Part shown: one piece after another, positions 36,851-46,600 of the stretch
Layout of the letters: every line of letters starts with the position of its first letter
How positions within the stretch are numbered: the first letter of the stretch is position 1
Origin: Paramarasmius palmivorus
Taxonomy: Eukaryota > Basidiomycota > Agaricomycetes > Agaricales > Marasmiaceae
Direction: 5' to 3'
Assembly (NCBI GenBank): GCA_037176845.1
Contig: JAYKXP010000014.1
Location: forward strand, 803,148 to 867,147
DNA length: 64,000 nucleotides
The notes under the pieces: model-generated
Told to the model about the DNA's origin: nothing
Databases searched by the model: none
Seen by the model: the letters and a program-made list of their open reading frames with translations, nothing else
Made by a program: the position numbers and the translations under genes

Positions 36851-37796
36851 ATCCTGCAATTTCCGAACTATTAACGTGGGAAACAAATTCATAGCGACAC
36901 GACGAATCATATGGCGCAGTTGAATGAGACGGTATAATATACGGTGCAGCCAGCTCCCAAGGAACGTCAGGCTTCCTGCCACCACCGTAAAGCACCGGAT
37001 GACCCTGCTGTGTAATTTGATTCCTGTCAAACAGCAACAATCTCACCAGGCACTGGTAACAATCAAAGACCAAGGGACGACATACTCTGTCAGCTTCGGT
37101 GGAAGAGAGCCATGGAAGGCAACTAGCAACTACATCGTTGCCCCGTACGTCAGACTGCTCAAGGCTCACGCCGAGCAACAGGTTCGTCGGCTTTGCAAGA
37201 AATCGTACGCGTACAGCCACGGACCTGGCCACTACAAAAGACAAACCACACACAAACAAAACAAAACCTGGACCAGAAGTGCAAGTAGACGTCGTCTTCG
37301 TCACGCGGGTACGAAACAGAGTCACAAAGCCCCAACGGGAAAGACGCCACGACCAGCGACAGCACAATTTAAATTCGTTACGGAGCAACCGACGATGTAC
37401 AGCCCCCGATGCGTGCAACAAGACGATGTCTGTGGCAACGAAAAGCCTTTCGTACCCCAGAGGACCGGAAGGAGGCATTGGCGGCGCTTTGAGTTTCCAT
37501 CGAGTGACAAGGCAGAGATATGTGTGAAACGCAATAATCGTCGGACAATCTGATTCCAGCATGACAGTGTTCGTGCAAGGGTAAACGCTAGCGGGCATAA
37601 TGGCAGCCAGATTGGAGCGTGCGCAAATATTGTATTTATTATGATCGAAGGTTATGTATACCTCAACAGAGGCGTCGTCTGATAATGCAGAACGACCAGC
37701 AGAGGAGCACAGGGTTGACGACTGATGGAGAGAAACCCGATAACAGTTTACGCATGGACTCTCGCCAGCTGTACCAGGAGCTCCGTTCATCGCCAA
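29919..37796 (-). CDS. Helitron Rep/Pif1-helicase polyprotein with a C-terminal USP-like protease domain
   Basis: A single uninterrupted frame gives 2,625 residues. A cysteine-bearing N-terminal Helitron domain starts near residue 325 (MAPICTLLPYMSVQKARETA). The HUH motif is HLHLLLW at about residue 990, and the two-tyrosine motif YVTDYITK lies at about 1199. The Pif1-like helicase has Walker A GGMGGTGKST at about 1701, Walker B FFDEVSML at about 1775, and GDFAQLPP further on. A C-terminal cysteine-protease-like domain has NNSCAYDA (Cys at about 2356) and GHF...W.HDG (His at about 2563), as in ubiquitin-specific proteases. The first 324 residues are GC-rich, unlike the body, and may be a chance or captured extension; ATG 36824 is the likelier start. 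Nicking, unwinding and rolling-circle transposition are the family's roles. Confidence 0.8.
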   Translation of the reverse strand: MAMNGAPGTAGESPCVNCYRVSLHQSSTLCSSAGRSALSDDASVEVYITFDHNKYNICARSNLAAIMPASVYPCTNTVMLESDCPTIIAFHTYLCLVTRWKLKAPPMPPSGPLGYERLFVATDIVLLHASGAVHRRLLRNEFKLCCRWSWRLSRWGFVTLFRTRVTKTTSTCTSGPGFVLFVCGLSFVVARSVAVRVRFLAKPTNLLLGVSLEQSDVRGNDVVASCLPWLSSTEADRVCRPLVFDCYQCLVRLLLFDRNQITQQGHPVLYGGGRKPDVPWELAAPYIIPSHSTAPYDSSCRYEFVSHVNSSEIAGFHRDSHIFIMAPICTLLPYMSVQKARETAKFHHANRSSTMTPDNLVAFFSSHHCVSCLPSVSVLKVRPSVLKSRSVAQQNRRSKHVKCNADDSPRDNSGDPIVLTPIHQLPVEFPPCPVDASLTHTILKKACEKVTPHMFEEAGCAVCGQLTVVSKLSPIRKIRNLLKILEVDGVGREERSSLNTPVHTKKGPIYLTQCDKICTVCRASIVKGKIPKVSLANGLWLGDVPEPLSSLRFAEKLLIARVRHTACFVRLTTGGQKMKANAMAFEAPIPKVYNMLPPPKSDIQEVLAILFTGPAEPTPEEFKHTPLLVRRNVVKRALKWLILNHCDYSDVEISEHNLAEYDESMPPCAITWKISDSNKTRESAAVHDNDDEDGLPIGDCQFTVHGITGEQLCRLTSDEITGIAFEHFDRGGKVLGIGRKEHGESIWKNPSLYPRMFPWLFPYGLGGLGTSSLSEAAHKKYLLLYHDKRFQIDESFPIVSFSHGQVKSATQAGWLLADKSSFDSVSERILKLNQEVLSNIATRMANGEKVVPVSADEINCFQVLSDLDRVGGKVSGSTTTKKYMRNEVWSLIAHKGAPMWYITIAPADSLHPICLYFADTNETFNLDLRDKYTKLKLIAGNPVASARFFNFMVEIFLEDILGYNSAHRGLYGDHSAHYGVVEQQGRLTLHLHLLLWIRCSLSPQEIRDKLLSGNKAFEDKLIQYLDSVFAGQFLDEPLNKVSSNVALAAKQSGYLNPTQTLPVAPPELCVAHGLNSSQLSCRQCSLYAEWYTQYKFTVNELILKTNIHRCDNNLTKDGRVKKRHLYKNCRDNKWGKCRARFPRPVHPQTSIDHLTGAVVMRKDEPDFNTFTYPLTYFLRSNTDVTFLGSGTAIKSVVLYVTDYITKGALKTHVVFDAILSVFSKHESIINGDESSQEKARKMLTKIVNLLTTKLELGAPFICSYLLGYPDHYTDHHFIVFYWQQYVTRVRNDCSSDCTDETTEKVALLKRGNRIIGLSPVVDYTDRPQEASHISLYDWIRIFHRVTLKTAYKKKKNKDVDLSVNPTYPDNTDSDDTIKTTKATSCGKLPTNCYRFLQTHDLYNTHAAKVQKDSDKIVVNFTGANLPRRDQGDYDYYCCTMLTLFKPWRNGNDLKDGYNSWSEAFSSYSFTDRQKQLMNNFMIKYECLDARDDYRAQMKKTDDIHSSWDPLLDELIDDSDDCHIAYDDENNGVDTVHVQPSDTVDFETQAQIATLSRRFCTQLTQKKEINSILDSSKWSSTLKCSIDSSILTALNNIPKLGRDFWKTAVMSKKKEVLDTRAGKIPSDVRAEFISRRTQPSNNKVHIIDKSYIDKSFNTGGFTEHVTNILTEFKLNIEQERAFRIITNHASSSYTTQLKMYIGGMGGTGKSTVLKALIRFFTLCNQSYKLLVVAPTGSAAALLGGSTYHSAFGINEFSGASNLPAVRERLMGVSYIFFDEVSMLSSWELYRISRQLCLCTLKEDIEFGGLHMIFAGDFAQLPPPMGGESVSLYSRRIGAFTNTVRQQEEAIGKSLWHHVTTVVILRQNMRQSVQSIEDSRFRNALENMRYKNCTHADIAFLNSKVSSSLPNYSSVCEPRFRNVAIITALNVQKDEINRIGSSRFAHETGQQLFHFYSEDSIKSNHKQSVTEKNSNYITVNKLTPALQEYLWSLDASSADTLVPGKVSFCKGMPVMIRRNLATELNITRGQEGVVYGWTSRGPPQRQKLDTLFVRLSNPPSDVCIGQLPLNVVPITPTSEYAVVSLPSGKRIKIYRTQIDVVPCFAMTDFASQGKTRPFNVVHLNNCRDFHAYYTALSRSSSADGTVILQDFDPGKITKGLKGSALRQEYRELELLDDITKRRYEGVLPLSVRGNTRNALIKSFRQLMGLSYIPPNVYHGIRWNEQDPLVEINTEDVAWEIISRNKEKEVKSASENIPNNVPNGNSDKCYNTSIDSSLDIDTTTTFAEHTNNIMSLGMRQATVTQVHFDCNTPTKRSYSEYEGDYNCTSSKRACNMVQRQCITSSCGSIPAPTWSNNSCAYDAIIAILWPLWVSNPVQWTQYLSRSSDHISNAICTLFHDCANGSVNISQVRDLYRLDIINRYPTQFTLGAFSSVSELIECTLPPLEDTATRLETCVNNDCMYESTTRHVSSPLFYQPAAYVPSVNMLLRSFTSRHRSNTIRTCSLCEGDLIYQYVFQSAPEMLIFAVHRGGVEQCLPYIDIHVNLPVAGSTCSYRLTGIIYFRDGHFVIRYIDDTLHAWFHDGMAADPTHRSKYILNRDLNTSNLDLGTCRGYTAAYLLYTIAVRSQ

Positions 37797-38110
37797 TGTG
37801 TTGTTGTCGACTAGAGACGCACAGAGGTCTTTGGGCAGCGTAGGTCAGTCAAATGAAGCGGTATATAACGAACGTGGGACTTACCGATACACCCGACCAT
37901 GTACGGAGACGAGAGGAACGCAAGCAAAGACACCCTTTCCATTTCAGCACGACCACAGAGACGAGAAATGAGGGAGGTCGAGAAGAATGCAAAGGAAGAA
38001 ATAAATTTTTTTTTTCGCTGGAGTGTATATTACAAAGCATGGTAGATATGATCACGTGGACGAATGTCACCATGGCAAACACGCTGTTTCTGTCCATAAC
38101 GACGTACAAG

Positions 38111-41100
38111 CTACCGATCTTCTCGCCTACGCTTCTTTGCTCGTATCTCCCTTGTTGCCGACCAATTAGTCGACGCTCCTTCAGAGGCGAGTTTCCTGCG
38201 CAACAGCAAACGACCAGAATCCGGCACCGAGAGCGACAAACGGGAAACCCAATCCATCGTAAGACAGTCCGAAACCGTGACTGAGAAGTCCAGGTTCTCA
38301 CCGAAAACGTAAGTACCACCCTTCCACATTGACCCAATAGCTTCCATCCTTGATTCACTTCGACGGAGATCCTGACGAAGATACGAAGTGACCTGTTCGT
38401 AGTTCCTGTCGGGATGACTAGCGCCAACACACGTTCGCAACATTACTAGACACTGTGCCACGATAAACGACTCCCACAAATCGTCCACACACGCTAACAC
38501 CTCTCCGCTCTCCCCACACAGTACCAAGGTACGATCCAACGCGCGGAGTATCCCCTCGCTTACTTCCATCGACAAGCGATGCAATTCAACAGCATCGCCA
38601 GACAAACTTCCACCATACCTGGAACCATGCAACGTTTTCCCTAGGCTAACCATAGCCAGCAGGGAAAACACTTGGAACAGCCCAGCTATATCGGTAACGT
38701 CGGGAACATGCAAGCTTTCGGTGTAGCCCAGTCGACCGGTGAGATACTCGTCGATGTTGTCCGCGTACACGCCGTGCCAAAACAGCAATATCGCATACCA
38801 ACTCTGGAAACAGTCAGGCGATACGGATCTCCCCAACAATTCCGGACGAAAGAACGTGTGGAGATGCGTACGGAAGGAACAGTCCAAATTGGTGGCCGAA
38901 TAAAAATATGTTGCACACAGCACGCTCGACTCCAAGGTGACGATAAAGCAAGTTGTACCGGGACGGACGATACTAGGAAACGAGTCAGAAAGTCAAATTG
39001 ACCATACGGATAAGACTACTGACAGCCTATCACCCTCCAGCAATAACAGCCCGCGAACAGTGTTGAACTCAGGTATGCACCGCTCCTTCCCAGAGGAACA
39101 GTCGAGGTCAGTGGAGACCGCCGATCCTTCCGTGTCACAAAGGAACAACAACACAGCTCCTCGAACAAGGTAAAACTCGGCGTTGAGACCACTGGGTGCG
39201 ATTCCAGCGTCATAAGAAACGTTGGACGACGCTACGAGGTGCCACTCCGTGCTACATCGAAACCAAGGACGATTTGAAGGCCCGGACACCTTCTGCGCAT
39301 CCAAGTGCGTCGAACAGAACAATTCTGTCGACAACGGCTTCGCAATGGCGTCGACAATCCCACAACCGCTGTGAGGGAGTCGTACGACATAAGACGTGTC
39401 GACAGATTCCAGTATATCGAATATATCGCAATTAGCAGATTTAATACTTTCCTGCTGCGTGAGGTACGATGGACGATAAACACCTATCAAACACGTCAGA
39501 CGCCACCGTCAGAAGATGCGGTGTTCTTACCAACGATACTGCCACCGTTAAAACAGCGGTTCAGCGCATTGAGACGGGACTGGTTTCTATTGTGTTGCCT
39601 GTAAAATCCACGAACAAACACGAAGTGATCGCGAATAAGATTCATCAAAGCCTTTTGCTGAGATTCGTCAAAGAATGCGCCGGTCGACAAGAGCCTCAGC
39701 CGATGAATAGAAAGATCATTCCGTAAATCGAAAAGGCTCCCAGATCCAGTGTCTCCAAATGGCGCCATAGAGACCTTCACAAACAAGTCTCGTTCGTTGT
39801 GCAAGCGTTGATACACATTAGATTGCGAGAGCAACTTGCTAACGAACAAAACATCCCTTGTTGACTGCATCCCGATCGCGCCATGGCCGTCAACGAATAC
39901 CGGAATCGACAGGAAACAAGAACGCTCACATTGAAGGCCACCCGATACGGGATCGGTTTCCCATAAAGCGTAAATAGCACATAACTATCGCCATATACCA
40001 ACGGCAAAGCAAGCTGTGGACAACGCACGGTGGGGTCTCAAATCAGAACAGCAAATAGAACGAGGAAGAGTACACTCACTATGGACGCCTCTCGGGAACT
40101 ACTTTCTGGCCCTGCCTGCGTTTCACTGCCTGCAATACGACCGGAAACAAAGGGAGCTGGGTCCTCCTGACTCGGACGAGACGAACCACTTAGTTGATCT
40201 GAAGAAATCTCAACACTGGCACACCAAACAAACGAATGTAAAAACCATCATTAGCCGAGCATCCGAGCAAAGTGGCAAGCAAATCGTACCTAGGCGATGC
40301 AGAAGAAACGCCACCCATATTGGGCTTACTGTTCATTTCAAAAACGTACTGCAAGCTGGAAGAAGGAACGTCATAAGTAGACGACAACCCTGCCTCTACG
40401 AGGACGAAGTGGGCCACCATCCGAGAACGAAAACCTCTACTGACGGTATCGACGTACCCGCCAGAGGAGCCAGAGGAAGCTGGCATGGGGACAGAAGTCA
40501 TCCGAGCGTTCCCGGAATGGCCAGAGCCAGAGCGGAGGTCAAAGCCCGCATCAGAAACACAGCTTTTCGTGTCGCTACGAACGTACCCTGGCGAAGTCGT
40601 GAGGTGAGAAACGGCGCTCAAAACCACCAATGGTGCATCGTACATACCTCTTCTTAGACGAACTTTTGTTGAAGAAGGGCCTTCAAGTGGACCGCAGTGC
40701 AGCGGAGCAACAGAATACCCTTCGAAAGAAGAAGGTACGTTTTCCAACGTATAGGAAATTGCCGTCGGAACATCCACTTCCTGACCTTCGACTTTGGAGA
40801 ATATATTAAACCAAAACATAAACAGCGTCAAAACAACACTTACCGACAGAAAAAAAAAGACGCTCGGGCCCAGCCACGTCCACCATCGACTGAGAATCAG
40901 CTAAGAAAGCACGTAAAGAGGCCAACGGCGAGAGCTCTCCAAGCGACACATCCACTATACGTTCCCACAAAAGCTTTTCTACTCTCGCAAGAATAGGTGG
41001 CCTAATGTTGCCGTAGTGATACCACGCCTGCGAATGTTAGTCCCACCAACACAAACAGGAGATCAAGTTACACACTCTCAACATCTGCAACCGCTTCAAG

Positions 41101-42341
41101 TTTCTTGACATGGGTGCTACGTCTTGTAAGAGAATCAAAGGCGAAACGGACAGGGCAAGTAAGAGAGGCTGACGAAGCCTCGTTATGCTGGGAAGGTCCA
41201 GACCTGTGTACCCATCGCCTTCAACACTAGCGGACCTAGCAAAGACAGAACGGTGTCATCAAAGATTCGATGAGCCTCGGAGATACAAAACAAACTGAAC
41301 AGGAAAAGAAACATACTGGTACACCGCCCGTGCCAAATCCCTTGAACTCAACGGAAAGTCGACATTTCCCTTGACGAACGTCGAAATGAAATCAAGAGTC
41401 AGCGAAAAGCTGGAAAACGGGAAACACGAACAAAAGCCAGACCTGGATCAGAAAGTTGACGTGAAACGCTGCGCAGGTCAAGTTGTGGACTACTTTGGCT
41501 GCTAGCTCAATGCCCGGCTTGGCGCAAACAGCTTGCAGCAAGGTGACACCGCTTTTAGCCAGATTGGGATGTGATTCAGGAGTGCGGTCCACGGACGACA
41601 GCAAACGGACAGACTCGACCGAAAGCGACAGCGAAGAATTGTGTAACCGAATCAACATCTGCGGCCATCCATGAGAATCGGAGAGGCCTCCAATTCCTTT
41701 CTGCTTGGAAACGCAATCGGCAAGAGTCAACATCGCTACGAACAGTGGACCACTCACCAACTTCGACGTGTCCCCCGAGAGAATCGAACAAGGCACCTTC
41801 CTCTCGGGGCTCTCGACGAACTTGTCACGAGACACTGTCCCGGAGCAATGTACGATAGACAGTACATCCAGTAACCGGAGACCAAACAATACTTGGTACA
41901 CGGCGGCTGCTGACCTGTCTCCAGGCAATAGCCTGACACGATTGTCGAGCACCGAACGACAACTCGGCCTCTGATACACTTCCACCACAAATCCAAAAAG
42001 ACGACTAGTCAATCCCTGACGAACAAAGACCGTCAGATGCCTACTACAAAAGCCATCAGTCGTAGGAGCTCACATGTAGGTAACCGGGCAAAACCCCCAG
42101 CCTGTCAATGTCGCCAGTGACAAAAGAAGTAAACCAAGGCATTTCAGCCATCAAAGGAGAGCTCGACAAAACTGGAAAGAAACGCAAACCCCGGGAAAGT
42201 CAGTTGTAAGGCCATTACCGTTGAAACAAAATTCATACTAATATGAGGATCCCATACAACCCCTGCATTGGAATCAGCTTCAGGCATTCCAGCGTTGGCC
42301 AGACAATCGCCGACAAGAGGCGAAGGAACTAAGGAGGTCAT
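38111..42341 (-). CDS. Long many-exon island gene E, unknown
   Basis: Coding exons follow one another on the minus strand from MTSLVPSPLVGDCLANAG (ATG at 42,341) to a stop at 38,111. Recognisable pieces in order are VLPGYLHGLTSRLFGFVVEV, RLLPGDRSAAAVYQVLFGL, SILSGDTSKLVSGPLFVAML, LLQAVCAKPGIELAAKVVHN, LARVEKLLWERIVDVSLGEL, a Ser/Gly/Pro-rich linker at about 40.1-40.6 kb, YGKPIPYRVAFNVSVLVSC, FDLRNDLSIHRLRLLS, and a basic C-terminus ending KKRRREDR, like a nuclear signal. Several introns were phase-checked, among them the GTATGA donor inside exon 1 and the linker intron near 40.2 kb. A full exon map was not made, and a split into two genes is possible. I estimate well over 900 residues. No catalytic motif or known family is recognised. 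Confidence 0.45.
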
Positions 42342-42445
42342 GGTTGGAAAGAAAGATTCAAAGGACGCCTACACGAGTCAATGCCATTATAAGCCGCCAC
42401 TGTATTACATAAATCAGCCTAAACAGGTAAACACTAACCAGCAGC

Positions 42446-43457
42446 CTAGTCTGCTGACGCCACGGAAGCATCGTACATAGAACGATTCAGATCAGGAAGG
42501 AGTGCATGCAAACGGGAAAGCGGTATGGTAATCGCTGTAGAATATAGCCCCAGGCATCTCAGGAAAGCTGGTGGATTGGTGTCTTTACCCGAGAACGGGT
42601 CATAGATCACCAACCGATCTCTGAAATAATTCTGGAAATGAGGAACAGTCGTGGCGTCAGGTGGACCATGTATGAAGCGTAATGCAAAATGAAGTACTGG
42701 ACCAGAAGGGGAAAAAAGTAGTGAGACCCAGAGAAAATAGGCAGTCTGATTTGAACACGAACTTCGCAAGACAGCTTCTCCTCCGACCGGATATCTTGCG
42801 GTGTACGAGCAAACAGCAACATACTCCACCGTTTGCTCGTCTCCAGAACGGAGAGGCCGAACAAAATGCACCCGGAATCCAGTCACCTCTATCACAAGAG
42901 ATAAAACCATCTTGACCGTCTCGTCGAGCTCCCATTCCCAGTCTAACACGGAAGCGTCGAACGGGGGGCATAATCAATAGATGTCGAACTCCACCTACCA
43001 GCGGGGGTGAAACATGCATTATAAGCACGACATCTGGAATCGGTAGCCTGTGCCAGCTCTTCCATGCGAACCCAACTGTCAAGTGATGTTATCCTATGCA
43101 TCGACCAAGCACAGAGTACATACTCTATACCGTAGAACTCAGATCTTCTCGGGGATGCCGTGTTAATTTGTCCTAGGAGCTGCGTCAAACTCCGAATAGC
43201 GTCGTCCTTGGCTGTACGGAGAGTCAGAACCTGGGAACCTACCACACACAACACACACCTTCAAGCCTCTCTTCATACCAATCCCGGAATCGCCCAATAA
43301 TGTTCATTAAGTTCGAAGCCTCCTCAGAGTCACCAAGGTAAATATGTAGAGCATTCCGAATGTCAGTAAACCCAATCTACGGCAAACACATAGATTAGCA
43401 AACACAAAGCTACGAGCAACGAACGCACACCTCGTTTCTAGAGGTCACAACATCCAT
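42446..43457 (-). CDS. Island gene D, helical protein of unknown function
   Basis: Four exons (complement of 43431-43457, 43259-43376, 42999-43238, 42446-42942) join in phase to 293 residues. The start MDVVTSRNE is followed by IGFTDIRNALHIYLGDSEEA, MNIIGRFRDWYEERLEG, GIEYVLCAWSMHRITSLDSW, FIHGPPDATTVPHFQNYF and SRLHALLPDLN near the end. It lies between genes E and C on the same strand, about 100 bp from each, which suggests a block inherited together. No motif points to an enzyme. A further intron in the last exon, around 42,690-42,830, cannot be excluded. Confidence 0.5.
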
Positions 43458-43607
43458 CACAAACCAAACCCTTATTAGCAAGACGAGGGAAGGGAGAAAG
43501 AAGATCGAGCGACAGCGTCACACACGTACACTATTTATGATGCAGTCACGTGGCATTCAAATGCAGCGAACCAGCGCAGTAACGACGTTTACAACCGAAC
43601 ACACTCG

Positions 43608-46600
43608 CTACATATGACCGAGAACGATTACAAAAAGGCCGTTAAAATGAACAGTATGGTGAACAGAGTTAGCCCGGAAACCTGTCAAAGTAAACACAAC
43701 GGATACCAAAGCGTCGTCTGGCACCTCAGCAAAGGGATATCGAGGAAGAGAGGTATAATTATTCCAATCTTCCGGCTCGAAACGAAATCCACGTCGACCA
43801 GGAAGCGATCGACCGTCGTAGATCGGCACTAACATGATATCAAATCAACAAAAAACGGAATGCAGACATTGAGATCGGACAACGTACTGCCGTCATCAAA
43901 AAGCCTGTAGGGAGGCACGCCAGTGTTGAGAATGTTCACCAAATACACGTCAGGCGACGCCGGGAACACAGAGAACATTGTTTCAGAATCATTTCCTCCG
44001 TTTCGACTGCGACGACCCGGCTTGGGCGGCGAAGAATACGAGGTGGAAGCCAGCCTGTCGTATTCCCTATCACTGCCTAAAAAAAAGGTGAGAACGGCAC
44101 ACAAACCAGAGAACATAGATGGAGCACCACAATAGACGCCAAATGAGGAAAGAAAAAGACATACTTCGAGGAGACCATCCCTGACGTTTGGTTTGAAAAA
44201 CGATAGAGTCATTGCGACCCGGGGCATGTAACATGGAATCATTGAAGAAGGTACCGATATTGGACTGCATGATTTCCCAATCGTTCTCGATAGGTCGAAC
44301 ATGCAGCTGCTTGACATAACTTTGTCCGACCTCCCGACCCTGTCCAATAAAGCTCCGGGAACAAACACCTGTAAAAACGAAAGCCGCGACTCGATTGCCT
44401 TCCGTATGCGGGACTCGCAAACACTCCCAAGAACGAGCAAAATCCGCAAGCGACACGCGAGCAATATTCTTGATGTCGTTGTACTTCACAAAAAGCATCG
44501 CCCTAACCAGCTTGCTGAAAGAGACAAACTGAGAACAATACGACGACCGATACAAACCAAATATACCTGCGAACTCGAGGCACCAACACCTCCTTAAGAT
44601 GCCCGTAAGAGACGGCCGCAAAGCCATCGAAAGCAGACTCGTTGTTCGCGTAGCCAACGAACCTCGACCTCTTCAAGCTGTACATCGAGTAAAGAAACGT
44701 AGAAAAGAGAGTCAGGAAGGACACACCCGTTAATCCACTCCATACTTTGATAAAGCGTCTCGAGATCAGGATGGATCCTGTCGGATTCCAGTAAAGGCAC
44801 CACAGCAGACGCGGTGTGGGTTAGGTCAGCACCCTCATCGGATCCCGACCCATCGGTATCCTCGTCCGGAATGCGTACCGCATCGGAAAACACGGACGGG
44901 CTTGATAGACAGTCAACAAAGAATGAACCAATCGACACGCAACGAAAAGACCACGCACCCTGAGGAAGAAGACTTCCCAGCAGACCTGAACACATTCCAG
45001 GAAACGGAAAACAAACAAGGCAGACGTCAACAAAAAAATACGCGCGAGACTGGCAGAAGACCTACACAGAAGGACCACCAGAGCCCGAGCCATCCACTAG
45101 TTTGCGACTGCGGAAGGAAAAAAAATGTAAGCAACACGACCAAAACGATAAACAAAAGAAAGTCGCTACCTCCCAGCAGCCAGATCAACCACAGCACCCT
45201 TTACCTGGCGACTGCAGACCATACCAGGACGGCTCAACTCCAATCGAAAGGACGAACAAGGAACGACCTACCCAGTAGATCGACTCGAAGTCACAGCAGC
45301 GGTATCAGCAACACGGTAACGCTTGACATTGCCAGACGAAGAAGGCATGTTCCTAAAAACAGTTCAGCACGAGGTTACAGCCCGAAAAGCGACAACCATT
45401 TGCCAAGTAACAAACAACGACGACAAACATATCGACCAAAACATAAATAAACGCGAAAGACGAACGGGATACGCACCCAGAAACAGACATTCCATCGTCC
45501 AGAGCAGTCCTAACCCCCAGAGTGAGCACAAACACCAGCCAAAAAAAAAAAAAAAAAAAAAACAGAAAAAAAGAGGGGGAACAGATAAAAAAAAAAAAAA
45601 AAAAAACGACCACGTACATATCCCAATCAGGGGAAGACCGGCCCACAGGCTGACGCGAGGAAGGCGAATCCCGACCACCGCAGATGCTAGACACAACAAC
45701 ACACTCAGGAACACGTCAAATACGCAAAAAAAGAAACCCCACTCAGCACCACGCGAAGGAACAACCGAACTCGACGTGGCCACACCCCCACGATTAGTGC
45801 GGTTGCTGCAACCAAATTAGCAGACACACACAACATGAAGGTCCACAAGATAGATATCTTACCTAGACTCCACAGCTGGTCCCGACATAGCATCTAGAGG
45901 CGAAGGCAAGTCCTCCTCGCTATCGCTTAGCGACCTAACAGACCCTCGGATAAACAAGAAAAGTCGCCAAACTCCACGAAGAACAAACACACCTAATAGA
46001 AAGCAAGTCTTCTCCAACATGATCCTTGGTCGTTCTAGAAATCCTCAAAACGTGATTTACTTGAGAAAGGAAGATACGTACTGTGTAAGACGGGCAGACT
46101 TCGACAGCGATTCCTTACGAACAGACGTCGCGGCAGACTGCTTCTTTCCAGGGCTGGACGACACGCGAGTCCCAGCTGGATTGTACGACGAATCGGTGCC
46201 ACTAGAAAGGCACAAGCCAGACGACGAGTAGAAAAAAGCAATTCATGAACATCAGAACAGAAAACAAAAGCAATCTCACCCGTCAGACGCGACGTCCCCG
46301 ACGCCATCGGAAAGGTCATCCATAGCCGCATCCACTCTGTATACACCACATGAGGACAGACATTCGACACAGACGACCAGAAGGCATTAAGCTCACAGTG
46401 ACATTAGCCCAGGCTTGCCGCTCTCCACGACACGAGCACTCGGCTTCTTCCTACAAACATGGCGCAAAACGAACTCGGTAAGCACTCGAGCGGTGTCAAA
46501 GGAGCAACAAGGTTAGCATACATCCTCTGACTGACACGTACGCCAGGACGATCATCCGTGGACCCGACGGCATTTCGACCAGACCTAACAAGAATTCGAC

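Noticed and set aside
45353..45783. Minus-strand frames with poly-Phe runs
   Set aside because: The Phe runs are the poly-T of an intron of gene C; only the flanking short exons are coding.
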